In this document: one piece after another, positions 24,827 to 32,759 of the stretch
Layout of the letters: each line of letters begins with the position of its first letter
How positions within the stretch are numbered: position 1 is the stretch's first letter
NCBI RefSeq assembly: GCF_000425065.1
Contig: NZ_AULB01000026.1
Coordinates: forward strand, 1-64,000
DNA: 64,000 nucleotides
Source: Actinomadura rifamycini DSM 43936
Lineage (GTDB): Bacteria; Actinomycetota; Actinomycetes; Streptosporangiales; Streptosporangiaceae
Direction: 5' to 3'
Position numbers and translations under genes: made by a program
The notes under the pieces: model-generated
What the model was told of the DNA's origin: nothing
Databases searched by the model: none
Seen by the model: the letters and a program-made list of their open reading frames with translations, nothing else

Positions 24827-25740
24827 CGACCGAGGTGGACAGGAAGCTGATGCGCACGGTCTTCATCGACACCGTGATCGCGTCGCTGGCGACCGACCCG
24901 CGGGTGGTCATGCTGACCGCCGACATCTCCTCGTGGTCCTTCGACGAGGCGCGGGAGCGGTACCCGGACCGGGTGATCAACGTCGGGATCCGCGAGCAGG
25001 CGATGATGAGCATGGCCGGCGGGCTGGCGCTGACCGGGTACCGCCCGGTGGTGCACACCTACACGCCGTTCCTGGTGGAGCGGCCGTTCGAGCAGATCAA
25101 GATCAGCCTCGGGCACCAGGACGTCGGCGCGGTGCTGGTCAGCATCGGCGGCTCCTACGACGACCTGGCCCGCGGCCGCACCCACCAGGCGCCCGGCGAC
25201 GTGCCGCTCCTCGACACGCTGCCGGGCTGGACCGTGCACGTGCCGGGGCACGAGGACGAGGTCGAGCCGCTGCTGAAGGACGCGCTGTCCGGCGACGGGC
25301 GGGTCTACATCCGGCTGTCCGACCAGGTGCACGGCGAGTCGGTGCCGCTGTCGGACGGGTTCACCGTCCTGCGCGAGGGCACCGCCGGGGTGGTGGCCGC
25401 GATCGGGCCGATGCTGCGGCAGGTGCTCGAAGCCACCGCCGGCATGGACGTGACGGTGCTGTACGCCTCGACGGTCCGGCCGTTCGACCGCGCCGGGCTG
25501 CGCCGCGCGGTGGACTCCGCGGCGCCGAACGTCGCGCTCGTCGAGCCGTACCTGGCCGGCACCTCGGCGCACGAGGCGGCCGAGGCGCTCGCGGACGTCC
25601 CGCACCGGCTGCGCTCGTTCGGGGTGCGGCGCGACCGGGAGGTGCGCGCCTACGGCAAGGCGGCCGACCACGACCGGCTGCACGGGATCGACGCCGCGGG
25701 CCTGGCCGGGGCGATCGGCGACTTCCTCCGCCGGGCGTGA
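24823..25740 (+). CDS. Transketolase C-terminal subunit, Rif15B-like
   Basis: A 305-residue partner subunit with the pyrimidine-binding and C-terminal domains of transketolase. GIREQAMMSMAGGLALTGY contains the catalytic Glu that activates TPP. HQAPGDVPLLDTLP and the C-terminal VEPYLAGTSAHEAAEAL belong to the third domain. It should assemble with the preceding protein into an α2β2 enzyme. Translationally coupled by ATGA overlap. Paired with the four P450s it supports rifamycin B-type two-carbon tailoring. Confidence 0.88.
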   Translation: MTTEVDRKLMRTVFIDTVIASLATDPRVVMLTADISSWSFDEARERYPDRVINVGIREQAMMSMAGGLALTGYRPVVHTYTPFLVERPFEQIKISLGHQDVGAVLVSIGGSYDDLARGRTHQAPGDVPLLDTLPGWTVHVPGHEDEVEPLLKDALSGDGRVYIRLSDQVHGESVPLSDGFTVLREGTAGVVAAIGPMLRQVLEATAGMDVTVLYASTVRPFDRAGLRRAVDSAAPNVALVEPYLAGTSAHEAAEALADVPHRLRSFGVRRDREVRAYGKAADHDRLHGIDAAGLAGAIGDFLRRA

Positions 25741-25852
25741 CCCGGACGGAGCGCGGCGACCGGCCGCGCCGCCGTCCGACCGGCGGAGCGGCCGGCAGAA
25801 CAGTCCACCGAACGGCCGGCCGGAGCGCCGGCCGGCAGTGCAGGGAGCATCG

Positions 25853-26299
25853 ATGAGCCTGACCGACGACCGCGCGGACCTCACCCAGCTGATCTACCGG
25901 TTCTGCACCCTCATGGACGAAGGCAGGTTCGAGGACCTGCGCTCGGTGTTCGCCGAGGAGGTCGCCTCGAAGGACCCGAGCGGCGCGCCGGTGCGGGGGC
26001 GGGACGCGGTGATCGCGGGCGCGGCCGCCGCGCACTCGCCCGGCGAGCGGTCCCAGCACCTCGTCCACAACGTCCTCATCGACGTGGACGGCGACCGCGC
26101 CGACGTGACGGCGAGCGTGGTCGTGATCCTCAGCGACGACACCGCGCCGGAGGGGGCGATCGCTCCGGAGCCCAAGCTCACGATCAGCTCGCGCCTGCGG
26201 TACGGGGCGGTCCGCGCCCCGGAGGGGTGGCGGGTGTCGAGCATCGACGGTGACCTCGTGTGGGCGAGCCACAAGCAGCCCGAGGCCGCCCCGGCGTAG
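25853..26299 (+). CDS. SnoaL/NTF2-like protein
   Basis: A 148-residue NTF2-fold protein. The first helix (LTQLIYRFCTLMDEGRFEDLRSVF) and the ending (GWRVSSIDGDLVWAS) fit SnoaL-like polyketide cyclases, hydroxylases and dehydratases. No catalytic assignment is possible from sequence alone. AGGGAG lies 5 bases before ATG 25853. A CCGGCC-rich hairpin lies in the 112-base gap after the transketolase genes. It closes the operon and is followed by a clear terminator. It could assist folding or oxidation of the ansamycin, or be an accessory partner. Confidence 0.75.
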   Translation: MSLTDDRADLTQLIYRFCTLMDEGRFEDLRSVFAEEVASKDPSGAPVRGRDAVIAGAAAAHSPGERSQHLVHNVLIDVDGDRADVTASVVVILSDDTAPEGAIAPEPKLTISSRLRYGAVRAPEGWRVSSIDGDLVWASHKQPEAAPA

Positions 26300-26329
26300 C
26301 CGGCGGCCCGCGGGGCCCGCGGACGACGA

Positions 26330-26363
26330 GACCGCCGTGCGGAGATCCGCACGGCGGTCTTCT
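26330..26363. terminator. Bidirectional terminator between SnoaL-like gene and P450-3
   Basis: A perfect 13-bp stem (26330-26342 with 26347-26359), loop AGAT, followed by TTCT. It lies between two converging genes and is the best-formed terminator of the cluster. Confidence 0.75.
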
Positions 26364-26438
26364 CGCACCCGCCGGCCGTCCGGCTCGGCCGTCCGGCTCA
26401 GGCGGCGGCGCCGCCCGGCACCGGCCGGCTCCGGCGGC

Positions 26439-27635
26439 TCAGCTCCGGCCGATCAGCAGGGGGAGCCTGTCGACCCCGGTCATGATGGGGATGGACTTGA
26501 ACGTCGGGCCTTCCCGCGGGTCGACGCGCAGGTCCGGGAAGCGGTCCAGCAGGACGTTCAGCGCGATGCGGCCCTCGGCCCGGGCCAGGGGGGCGCCCAT
26601 GCAGAAGTGGATCCCGCGGCCGAACGACAGGTGGTTGTTGGGAGCGCGGGTCGGGGCGAAGGCGTGCGGGTCGGGGAACTCGCGCTCGTCCCGGTTGGCC
26701 GCGCCGAGCCACACCATCACGAGCTCGTTGGCGGGGATGCGCCGTCCGCCCAGCTCGACGTCCTCGTTGGTGAGCCGCGAGACGGCCGTGAACGGGGGGA
26801 GCAGCCGCAGCGACTCCTCGATCACGTCCGGGAGGAGCGTCCGGTCGGCGCGCACCCTGCCCATCCACTCCGGGTGGGCGTCCAGGCAGAGGACGGTGTT
26901 GCCCAGCAGCATGGTCGTGGTGATGTAGCCGGTGAGCAGGAGCACGAAGCCGAAGTTCTGCACCTGGGCCTCGGTGAGGCGCTCCCCGTCCACCTCGGCC
27001 TCGACGAGCCTGGTGAGCAGGTCGTCGCGCGGCTTCACCCGCCGCTCCGCCACGTGCTCGCCGATGTAGCGGAGGACCTCGGCGGCGCCGTCCATGGCCG
27101 CCGCGTGCGGCGCGCCGTCCGGCCCGTCCTCCCAGTTCTCCAGGGAGACGTCCTGGTGGTCGTCGAACATCTGCGCCACCCACTTCTTGAACAGCGGGCG
27201 GTCGCCGGCCGGCACGCCCAGCAGGTCGGCGATGACGATCACCGGCAGCGGGTAGGCCAGCTCCTCGACCAGGTCGAACCCCTCGCGGGCGGCGACCGCG
27301 TCGAGCAGCTCGCCGGTCACCTCGGCGATCCGCGGTTCGAGCCCCGCCACCACCTTCGGCGTGAAGACACGGCTCACGATCTTGCGGAGCTTGGCGTGCG
27401 GCGCGCCGTCCATGCGCAGCAGGTTGCCCTCGTTGACCCGGTCGTCGATGGGGATCTTTCGCTGGACCTCCGACGAGAAGACCGCCGGCTCGTTGAGGGC
27501 CCGCAGCGCCTCGGCATGGCCGTAGACGTTCCAGACCTTGGTGACCGGGTCGAAGGCGACCGGCTCGGCGGGCCGCTCACCCCGCATCCAGAACTGCTCC
27601 TCGGGGGCGTCCCAGGAGTCGGTGACTGCGACCAT
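26439..27635 (-). CDS. Cytochrome P450-3 (I-helix without the acidic residue)
   Basis: A 398-residue P450 with haem ligand Cys345 in FGRGIHFCMGAPLAR and ExxR in EESLR. The I-helix motif is LTGYITTT: the usual Asp/Glu before Thr is isoleucine and the Ala before Gly is Thr. This departs strongly from the AG(x)(D/E)T rule and suggests atypical chemistry or substrate-assisted protonation. AGGAAGG lies 6 bases before the ATG. It is the last gene of the five-gene aroQ operon. Partnership with the transketolase in a Rif16-like step is possible but unproved. Confidence 0.9.
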   Translation of the reverse strand: MVAVTDSWDAPEEQFWMRGERPAEPVAFDPVTKVWNVYGHAEALRALNEPAVFSSEVQRKIPIDDRVNEGNLLRMDGAPHAKLRKIVSRVFTPKVVAGLEPRIAEVTGELLDAVAAREGFDLVEELAYPLPVIVIADLLGVPAGDRPLFKKWVAQMFDDHQDVSLENWEDGPDGAPHAAAMDGAAEVLRYIGEHVAERRVKPRDDLLTRLVEAEVDGERLTEAQVQNFGFVLLLTGYITTTMLLGNTVLCLDAHPEWMGRVRADRTLLPDVIEESLRLLPPFTAVSRLTNEDVELGGRRIPANELVMVWLGAANRDEREFPDPHAFAPTRAPNNHLSFGRGIHFCMGAPLARAEGRIALNVLLDRFPDLRVDPREGPTFKSIPIMTGVDRLPLLIGRS

Positions 27636-27659
27636 GATGTTCCTTCCTGAAGGGGGCCT

Positions 27660-27854
27660 TCAGCGGTCGACCCGCAGCGCGCCGGTCGGGCAGGCTTTGA
27701 CGGCGTTGAGCACGGTGCTCTCCTGGGCGGGGTCGGGCGTGGTCCGCAGGAGGATCACGGTGCCGTCGTCCTCGTCCTGGTCGAACACGTCGGGGAGGCG
27801 CAGGACGCACAGGCCCGCGCCGACGCAGGCTTTCGGGTCGGCGTACAGCTTCAT
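27660..27854 (-). CDS. P450-type [3Fe-4S] ferredoxin
   Basis: A 64-residue ferredoxin of the kind encoded next to actinomycete P450s. The cluster cysteines are in ACVGAGLC near the N-terminus and ACPTGAL near the C-terminus, with the typical PDVFDQDEDDGTV stretch between. It would pass electrons to one or more of the four P450s; no reductase gene is present. Its ATG overlaps the TGA of P450-4 and it ends 25 bases before P450-3 begins. It lies between the two P450 genes it probably serves. Confidence 0.9.
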   Translation of the reverse strand: MKLYADPKACVGAGLCVLRLPDVFDQDEDDGTVILLRTTPDPAQESTVLNAVKACPTGALRVDR

Positions 27855-29128
27855 GACGCGTCCCAGGCGACGGGCAGCGCGTCGACGCCGTAGTGCAGCA
27901 TCTCGTCGCGCACGGGGACCTCCTCGGGCGGGACGGCGAGGCGGAGGCCGGGGAGGCGGCGCAGCAGCTCGGTGAAGGCGATCCTCATCTCCACCCGGGC
28001 CAGCTGCTGGCCCAGGCACTGGTGCACGCCGTGGCCGAACGCCAGGTGCGGGCCCCGGGGGCGCGTCACGTCCAGCACGTCCGGGTCGGGCCAGTGCTTC
28101 TCGTCGCGGTTGGCGGTCACCACCGAGACCACCACGGACGAGCCCGCCGGGATGTGCTCGCCGCCGATCTCCAGGTCCACGGTGGTGAACCGGAAGAGCC
28201 CGATGTGCACGATCGACAGGTAGCGCAGCAGCTCCTCGACGGCGTCGCCCATCCGGGACGGGTCCTCGCGCAGCGCGTCGAGCTGGCGGGGGCGCTGCAG
28301 CAGGACGAACGTGCCCAGCCCCAGCATGCCCGCGGTCGTCTCGTAGCCCGCGAGGAGCAGCAGGTTGGCGATGCCGACCAGCTCGTCGTCCGTCAGCGCG
28401 GGCTCGGCCCCGGCGCGGTGGATCAGGTCGGAGAGCAGGTCGTCGGCGGGGTCCGCCCGCTTGCCGGCGATCAGCCGCGCCATGAACGCCCGCAGCGCCT
28501 CGGCGTTCTCCATGGCGTCCTTGACCGGCAGGTTCGCCTGCAGCAGGGTCGTCGCGCGCCGCCGGAACTCCGCCCGGTCCGCGTACGGCACCCCGAGCAG
28601 CTCGCAGATCACCAGCGAGGGCACCGGGAACGCGAAGTCGGCCATGAGGTCGGCGGTGCCGCCCCGGGCCGCCATGGCGTCCAGCCGCTCGGTGACGATC
28701 TCCTCGATGCGTTCGGCGAGCCGGTTGATCCGGCGGACGGTGAACTGCCCGGCGAGCAGCTTGCGGTAGCGGGTGTGCTCCGGCGGGTCCATGTTGATGA
28801 ACGACCCGGCCTGCGCCTTCGCGTTGCGCAGCTGCTCCCGCTCCTCCTCGGACAGGCTCGTGAACCGGGGGTGGTAGCGGAACCGGTCGGAGGAGAACCG
28901 CGGGTCCGCCAGCACCGCGCGGCCCTCCGCGTGCCCGGACACCAGCCAGAACGGGGCGCCGCCGGGCAGCGTCGCCCGGGTGACCGGGGCCCGCTCGGCC
29001 AGCGCCACCAGCGCGGGCGGCAGCGTGAACGGGTCGTCGCGGTGGATGAGCTCGCGGGGGATCGGCGAACCGAGCACGTTGCCCTCGGGTGGCTTCCCGG
29101 GCGGCTTCTCGGTCGGTTTGGTCGTCAC
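27851..29128 (-). CDS. Cytochrome P450-4
   Basis: A 425-residue P450 with a canonical I-helix (LLAGYETTAG), ExxR as EELLR and haem ligand Cys371 in FGHGVHQCLGQQLAR. The first ~25 residues are Lys/Pro-rich. GTG 29128 is chosen with AAGGAG 8 bases upstream. The stop overlaps the ferredoxin start (ATGA). Among the four P450s this has the most conventional oxygen-activation machinery, so it is the likeliest simple hydroxylase. Confidence 0.9.
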   Translation of the reverse strand: MTTKPTEKPPGKPPEGNVLGSPIPRELIHRDDPFTLPPALVALAERAPVTRATLPGGAPFWLVSGHAEGRAVLADPRFSSDRFRYHPRFTSLSEEEREQLRNAKAQAGSFINMDPPEHTRYRKLLAGQFTVRRINRLAERIEEIVTERLDAMAARGGTADLMADFAFPVPSLVICELLGVPYADRAEFRRRATTLLQANLPVKDAMENAEALRAFMARLIAGKRADPADDLLSDLIHRAGAEPALTDDELVGIANLLLLAGYETTAGMLGLGTFVLLQRPRQLDALREDPSRMGDAVEELLRYLSIVHIGLFRFTTVDLEIGGEHIPAGSSVVVSVVTANRDEKHWPDPDVLDVTRPRGPHLAFGHGVHQCLGQQLARVEMRIAFTELLRRLPGLRLAVPPEEVPVRDEMLHYGVDALPVAWDAS

Positions 29129-29178
29129 GGCGGGGGACTCCTTCTTCTCGCTCGGGGCCGGTCTCGCTCCGGCGCGGG

Positions 29179-30603
29179 TCACAGGCTGCGCAGGTTCGCC
29201 ATGAGGCTGCGGAGCTCGACGGTCAGGTAGTTGCTGTGCCGCAGCAGCGAGGTGAGCTGGTCGAGCGCGACCCACAGGAACCGGTCGCCGGGGTCGGCGG
29301 CGAAGCCGTCGTCGACCTCGACGACCAGGTAGCGGTTCTGCGCGTGGTAGAAGCGGCCGCCCTCCTCGGAGTACATGACGTCCAGCCGGATCCGGTCCGG
29401 GGGCGCGGCGAGCACGTGGTCCAGGTAGCGCGGACGGTGCTCCGGCGGCGCGTCGGCGTAGTTGCCCGGCTGGCAGTGCACGCTGGCGGTCAGCTCGGCG
29501 ATGTTGAGCATGCCCGCGTCGCTGCGGGCCCGGACCAGGGCGTGCAGCGTGCCGCCGATCCGCTTGACCAGCAGCGCGACCAGACCGGGCTGGACGGGCG
29601 CCAGCAGCGGCTGGGACCACGCGGCGACCTCGCGGTTGGTCGCCCGCACGTCCACCGCGACGATGTCGAAGTACTTGCCGTCCCGGTGCCCGATGGCGTC
29701 GGCGCCGATCCGCCAGCCGCCCTCGGTGACGTCCCGCAGCGGGACGAGCCGCTGCACCAGCTCCTGCCGGGCGCGGATCTCGGTGAGCCAGCCGAGCACC
29801 TCGCCCAGGTCGTGGACGGCCCTGCCGTGCCCCGCCAGCGAACCGCGGACCGCCTCGGCGAACGAACCGTCCGCGGCGTCCCGGCGCCCGCGCGGCGGGG
29901 CCGGGGCCAGTTCGGGCGGGATGCACGCCAGGACGGTCCTGGAGTCCATGTTCACCATGTGGTCCAGGCGCAGCAGGCGGTGGATCTGGTCGAGCGTCAG
30001 CCAGCAGAAGTCGTCGTGGAGCGGGACGTCGGCGTCGGTCTCGACGACGATGTTGCGGTTGCGCTTGTGCAGGAACCACGTCCCCTGCTCGGACTGGAGC
30101 CCGTCGAACAGCACCCGGCCGCGCGAGCCCGGCCGGAAGTACTCCAGGTACTTGGTCCCGGCGCCGCCGTGGACCTTCGTGTAGTTGCTGCGGGTGGCCT
30201 GCACGGTCGGGGAGAGCTGGAGGCCGTTGATGTTGCCCGGCTCCATCTTGGCCTGCATCAGGCAGTGCGGGACGCCGCCGAACCGCTTGACGAGGATGCC
30301 GAGCAGCCCGATCTCCTGCTGCACGATGATCGGCTGGGTCCACCGGCCCGCCCACGCCCGGTCCGTCCGCACGCGCAGGCCCTCGATCGAGAAGAACCGC
30401 CCGCTGTCGTGGACGAGGTTGCCGGTGCCGGGCTCGAAGCCCCATCCGGACAGGTCGGCGAACGGGATCCGGTCCACCTGGAAGCGGTTCGCGCGCGCCC
30501 GCGCGTCGAACCAGGTGTGGAAGCCGGTCATGGACATGACCGCGCCGCCGCCCGCCTCGACGGCGGCTCCCGCCTCCGCCTCCGCCGCGTTCACGCCGCC
30601 CAC
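29179..30603 (-). CDS. NDP-hexose 2,3-dehydratase (TylX3/EvaA/SpnO-like)
   Basis: A ~474-residue enzyme that removes the C2 hydroxyl of dTDP-4-keto-6-deoxyglucose. The family's internal duplication is clear. The first half carries SGRFFSIEGLRV...GLLGILVKRFGGVPHCLMQAK. The second half carries DGKYFDIVAVDV...GLVALLVKRIGGTLHALVRAR. GTG 30603, five bases after the aroQ stop, is used; GTG 30594 or an internal ATG (SMTGFHTWF) are possible true starts. It works before the 3-ketoreductase at 9.5 kb and proves a 2-deoxysugar pathway. Confidence 0.9.
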   Translation of the reverse strand: MGGVNAAEAEAGAAVEAGGGAVMSMTGFHTWFDARARANRFQVDRIPFADLSGWGFEPGTGNLVHDSGRFFSIEGLRVRTDRAWAGRWTQPIIVQQEIGLLGILVKRFGGVPHCLMQAKMEPGNINGLQLSPTVQATRSNYTKVHGGAGTKYLEYFRPGSRGRVLFDGLQSEQGTWFLHKRNRNIVVETDADVPLHDDFCWLTLDQIHRLLRLDHMVNMDSRTVLACIPPELAPAPPRGRRDAADGSFAEAVRGSLAGHGRAVHDLGEVLGWLTEIRARQELVQRLVPLRDVTEGGWRIGADAIGHRDGKYFDIVAVDVRATNREVAAWSQPLLAPVQPGLVALLVKRIGGTLHALVRARSDAGMLNIAELTASVHCQPGNYADAPPEHRPRYLDHVLAAPPDRIRLDVMYSEEGGRFYHAQNRYLVVEVDDGFAADPGDRFLWVALDQLTSLLRHSNYLTVELRSLMANLRSL

Positions 30604-30607
30604 CGCG

Positions 30608-31048
30608 TCAGGCGTCCGGGCACAGGTGCATCAGCGCCCGGGCCGCCAGCCGGTAGCCGTACGCGCCGAGGCCGACCACGGCGCCGGACGCGAGCGGGGC
30701 GAGCACCGACTCGTGGCGGAACCGCTCCCGGGCCCAGACGTTGCTGAGGTGCACCTCGATCCACGGCGGCGGGTAGCTCGCCAGCGCGTCCCGCAGGCTC
30801 CAGCCGGCGATCATCAGCGCGCCCGGGTTGACGATGGCGCCGACCGTGGTGTCGCGGTGCTCGTGGACCGCGCCGACCAGCTCGCCCTCGCCGTCCCGCT
30901 GGACCGGGGCGACCTCCCAGCCGCGGGCGGCCACCTCGGCGGCGACCGCCTTCTCGATGTCGGCGAGCGTGTCGGTGCCATAGATCTCCGGTTCGCGGTG
31001 ACCCAGCGCACCCAGATTGGGACCGTTCAGCAGCAGCACGACGCTCAA
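30608..31048 (-). CDS. rifJ: AminoDHQ dehydratase (RifJ-like type II dehydroquinase)
   Basis: A 146-residue type II 3-dehydroquinate dehydratase, expected to convert aminoDHQ to aminodehydroshikimate, the AHBA synthase substrate. Signature sequence is LLNGPNLGALGHREPEIYG with the catalytic Tyr, and VHLSNVWARERFRHES contains the catalytic His. The start appears to be TTG at 31048, with GAGG 7 bases upstream. As in the rif cluster it is separated from the other AHBA genes. It leads an operon with a sugar gene and two P450s under the RifZ-type promoter. Confidence 0.92.
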   Translation of the reverse strand: MSVVLLLNGPNLGALGHREPEIYGTDTLADIEKAVAAEVAARGWEVAPVQRDGEGELVGAVHEHRDTTVGAIVNPGALMIAGWSLRDALASYPPPWIEVHLSNVWARERFRHESVLAPLASGAVVGLGAYGYRLAARALMHLCPDA

Positions 31049-31153
31049 TGGGGCACCTCTCAGTTCGGCACGGGTCCGACCGGCACGGGGCTCTGCGCCG
31101 TCGTCGCGCGGCCGACGCCGTCCGACCAGCGGCGATCCGCGTGATCCGTTCGC

Positions 31154-31198
31154 AGGCTAGGAGAGGCGCGACCGGCCCGGTATCCCTCGACCTGATAG
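31154..31198 (-). promoter_or_regulatory. RifZ-type operator and -10 box for the rifJ operon
   Basis: Minus strand: CTATC, 8 bases, GGATA (31198 down to 31181), 21 bases, TAGCCT (31159-31154). The transcript would start near 31147 and cover rifJ, the 2,3-dehydratase, P450-4, ferredoxin and P450-3. It is back to back with the next operator, 42 bases away. Confidence 0.8.
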
Positions 31199-31240
31199 CT
31201 CCCGATCGGGACGGGCGTGTACCGGGACGGACGCGAAGTC

Positions 31241-31285
31241 CTATCAGGTCGGGGGATGCTCGGCCCGGCGCCGCTTACTTAATGT
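31241..31285 (+). promoter_or_regulatory. RifZ-type operator and -10 box for the 3-dehydratase gene
   Basis: CTATC (31241-31245), 8 bases, GGATG (31254-31258), 21 bases, TAATGT (31280-31285). Expected start near 31292, giving a leader of about 134 bases before ATG 31426. Nothing else was recognised in the 377-base gap apart from this and the divergent operator. Confidence 0.8.
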
Positions 31286-31425
31286 GCCGAAGAGGCCGAA
31301 TCGCCTTTCTTGTGCACGCGAGGGCCGAGGTGCCCGCACCCGGCGCGGCGAGCGGCACGATCGGCGGACACCGCGCCGGACGACGCCGGTCGACGAGATC
31401 GGGAACACGCGAGGAGGTCGCGGGC

Positions 31426-32730
31426 ATGACGGAGAGCAAGGCGTTCCTCCTGGAACTCGTGCGCAAGTACCATCGGGAGAACGCGTCCGACGAGTTCGTG
31501 CCCGGGACCACGCCGGTGCCGGTGTCCGGGGCCACCCTGGACGAGGAGGACCGCGTCGCCCTGGTCGAGGCGGCACTGGAGATGCGGATCGCCTCCGGCG
31601 TCAGCGCACGCCGGTTCGAGCGCGAGTTCGCGCGCGCTCTGGGGCTGCGCAAGGCGCACATGACCAATTCCGGCTCGTCGGCGAACCTCCTCGCCCTGTC
31701 CGCGCTGACCTCACCGACGCTGGAGGACCGCCGGCTCGTCCCCGGCGACGAGGTGGTCACCGTGGCGGCGGGGTGGCCGACCACGGTCAACCCGATCATC
31801 CAGAACGGGCTCACCCCGGTGTTCGTCGACGTCGAGCTGGGCACCTACAACCCCGTCCCGGAGCGCATCGAGGCCGCCGTCGGCCCGCGCACGAAAGCGA
31901 TCCTGGTGGCGCACGCCCTGGGCAACCCGTACGCCGCGGCGGAGATCGCCGAGATCGCCGACCGGCACGACCTGTTCCTGATCGAGGACAACTGCGACGC
32001 CGTCGGCTCCTTCTACCAGGGGCGCCCGACGGGGACGTTCGGCGACCTGTCCACCGTCAGCTTCTACCCGGCGCACCACCTCACCACCGGTGAGGGCGGC
32101 TGCGTGCTGACGTCCAACCTCGCGCTCGCCCGGATCGTGGAGCAGCTGCGCGACTGGGGCCGGGACTGCTGGTGCGAGCCGGGCGAGGACGACACCTGCC
32201 GCAAGCGGTTCGACCAGCAGATGGGGTCGCTGCCGCACGGCTACGACCACAAGTACATCTTCTCGCACGTCGGATACAACCTGAAGGCGACCGACGTGCA
32301 GGCCGCGCTCGGGCTCACCCAGCTCGCCAAGCTGGACGACTTCGGCGCCGCCCGGCGGCGCAACTGGCGGCGGCTGCGCGAGGGCCTGGCCGACGTGCCC
32401 GGACTGCTGCTGCCGAGCCCGACGCCCGGCGCCGACCCGAGCTGGTTCGGCTTCGTGATCACCGTGCTGCCGGACGCCCCGTTCACCCGGGCGGGCCTGG
32501 AGGGGTTCCTCGGGTCCCGCCGGATCGGCACCCGGCGGCTCTTCGCCGGCAACCTCACCCGGCATCCCGCGTACGAGGACCGGACGTTCCGGGTGTCCGG
32601 CGAGCTGGCCAACTCCGACGTGATCACCGAGCGGACGTTCTGGGTCGGCGTGTACCCGGGGCTGACCACACCCATGATCGATTACGTGATCGAGTCCATC
32701 CGGGAGTACGTGCGGACGGCCGGGCGCTGA
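31426..32730 (+). CDS. NDP-4-keto-hexose 3-dehydratase (SpnQ/E1/RfbH-like, PMP and [2Fe-2S])
   Basis: A 434-residue DegT-fold enzyme that removes the C3 hydroxyl using PMP and an iron-sulfur centre, giving 3-deoxy sugars. The Lys of ordinary DegT transaminases is replaced by a His pair (217-218, FYPAHHLTTGEGG), as in E1 and SpnQ. Cluster cysteines are at about 190, 247, 249 and 257 (DCWCEPGEDDTC). GAGGAGG lies 8 bases before the ATG. With the 2,3-dehydratase and 3-ketoreductase this yields a 2,3,6-trideoxy-4-keto sugar. A dedicated flavodoxin or ferredoxin reductase was not found. Confidence 0.92.
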   Translation: MTESKAFLLELVRKYHRENASDEFVPGTTPVPVSGATLDEEDRVALVEAALEMRIASGVSARRFEREFARALGLRKAHMTNSGSSANLLALSALTSPTLEDRRLVPGDEVVTVAAGWPTTVNPIIQNGLTPVFVDVELGTYNPVPERIEAAVGPRTKAILVAHALGNPYAAAEIAEIADRHDLFLIEDNCDAVGSFYQGRPTGTFGDLSTVSFYPAHHLTTGEGGCVLTSNLALARIVEQLRDWGRDCWCEPGEDDTCRKRFDQQMGSLPHGYDHKYIFSHVGYNLKATDVQAALGLTQLAKLDDFGAARRRNWRRLREGLADVPGLLLPSPTPGADPSWFGFVITVLPDAPFTRAGLEGFLGSRRIGTRRLFAGNLTRHPAYEDRTFRVSGELANSDVITERTFWVGVYPGLTTPMIDYVIESIREYVRTAGR

Positions 32731-32759
32731 CGGCACGGTCCCGGCCGAGGGGAAACCGA

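Noticed and set aside
25741..25852. CCGGCC-rich repeats before the SnoaL-like gene as a regulatory element
   Set aside because: They form a modest hairpin but show no operator or promoter; probably simple GC-rich spacer.
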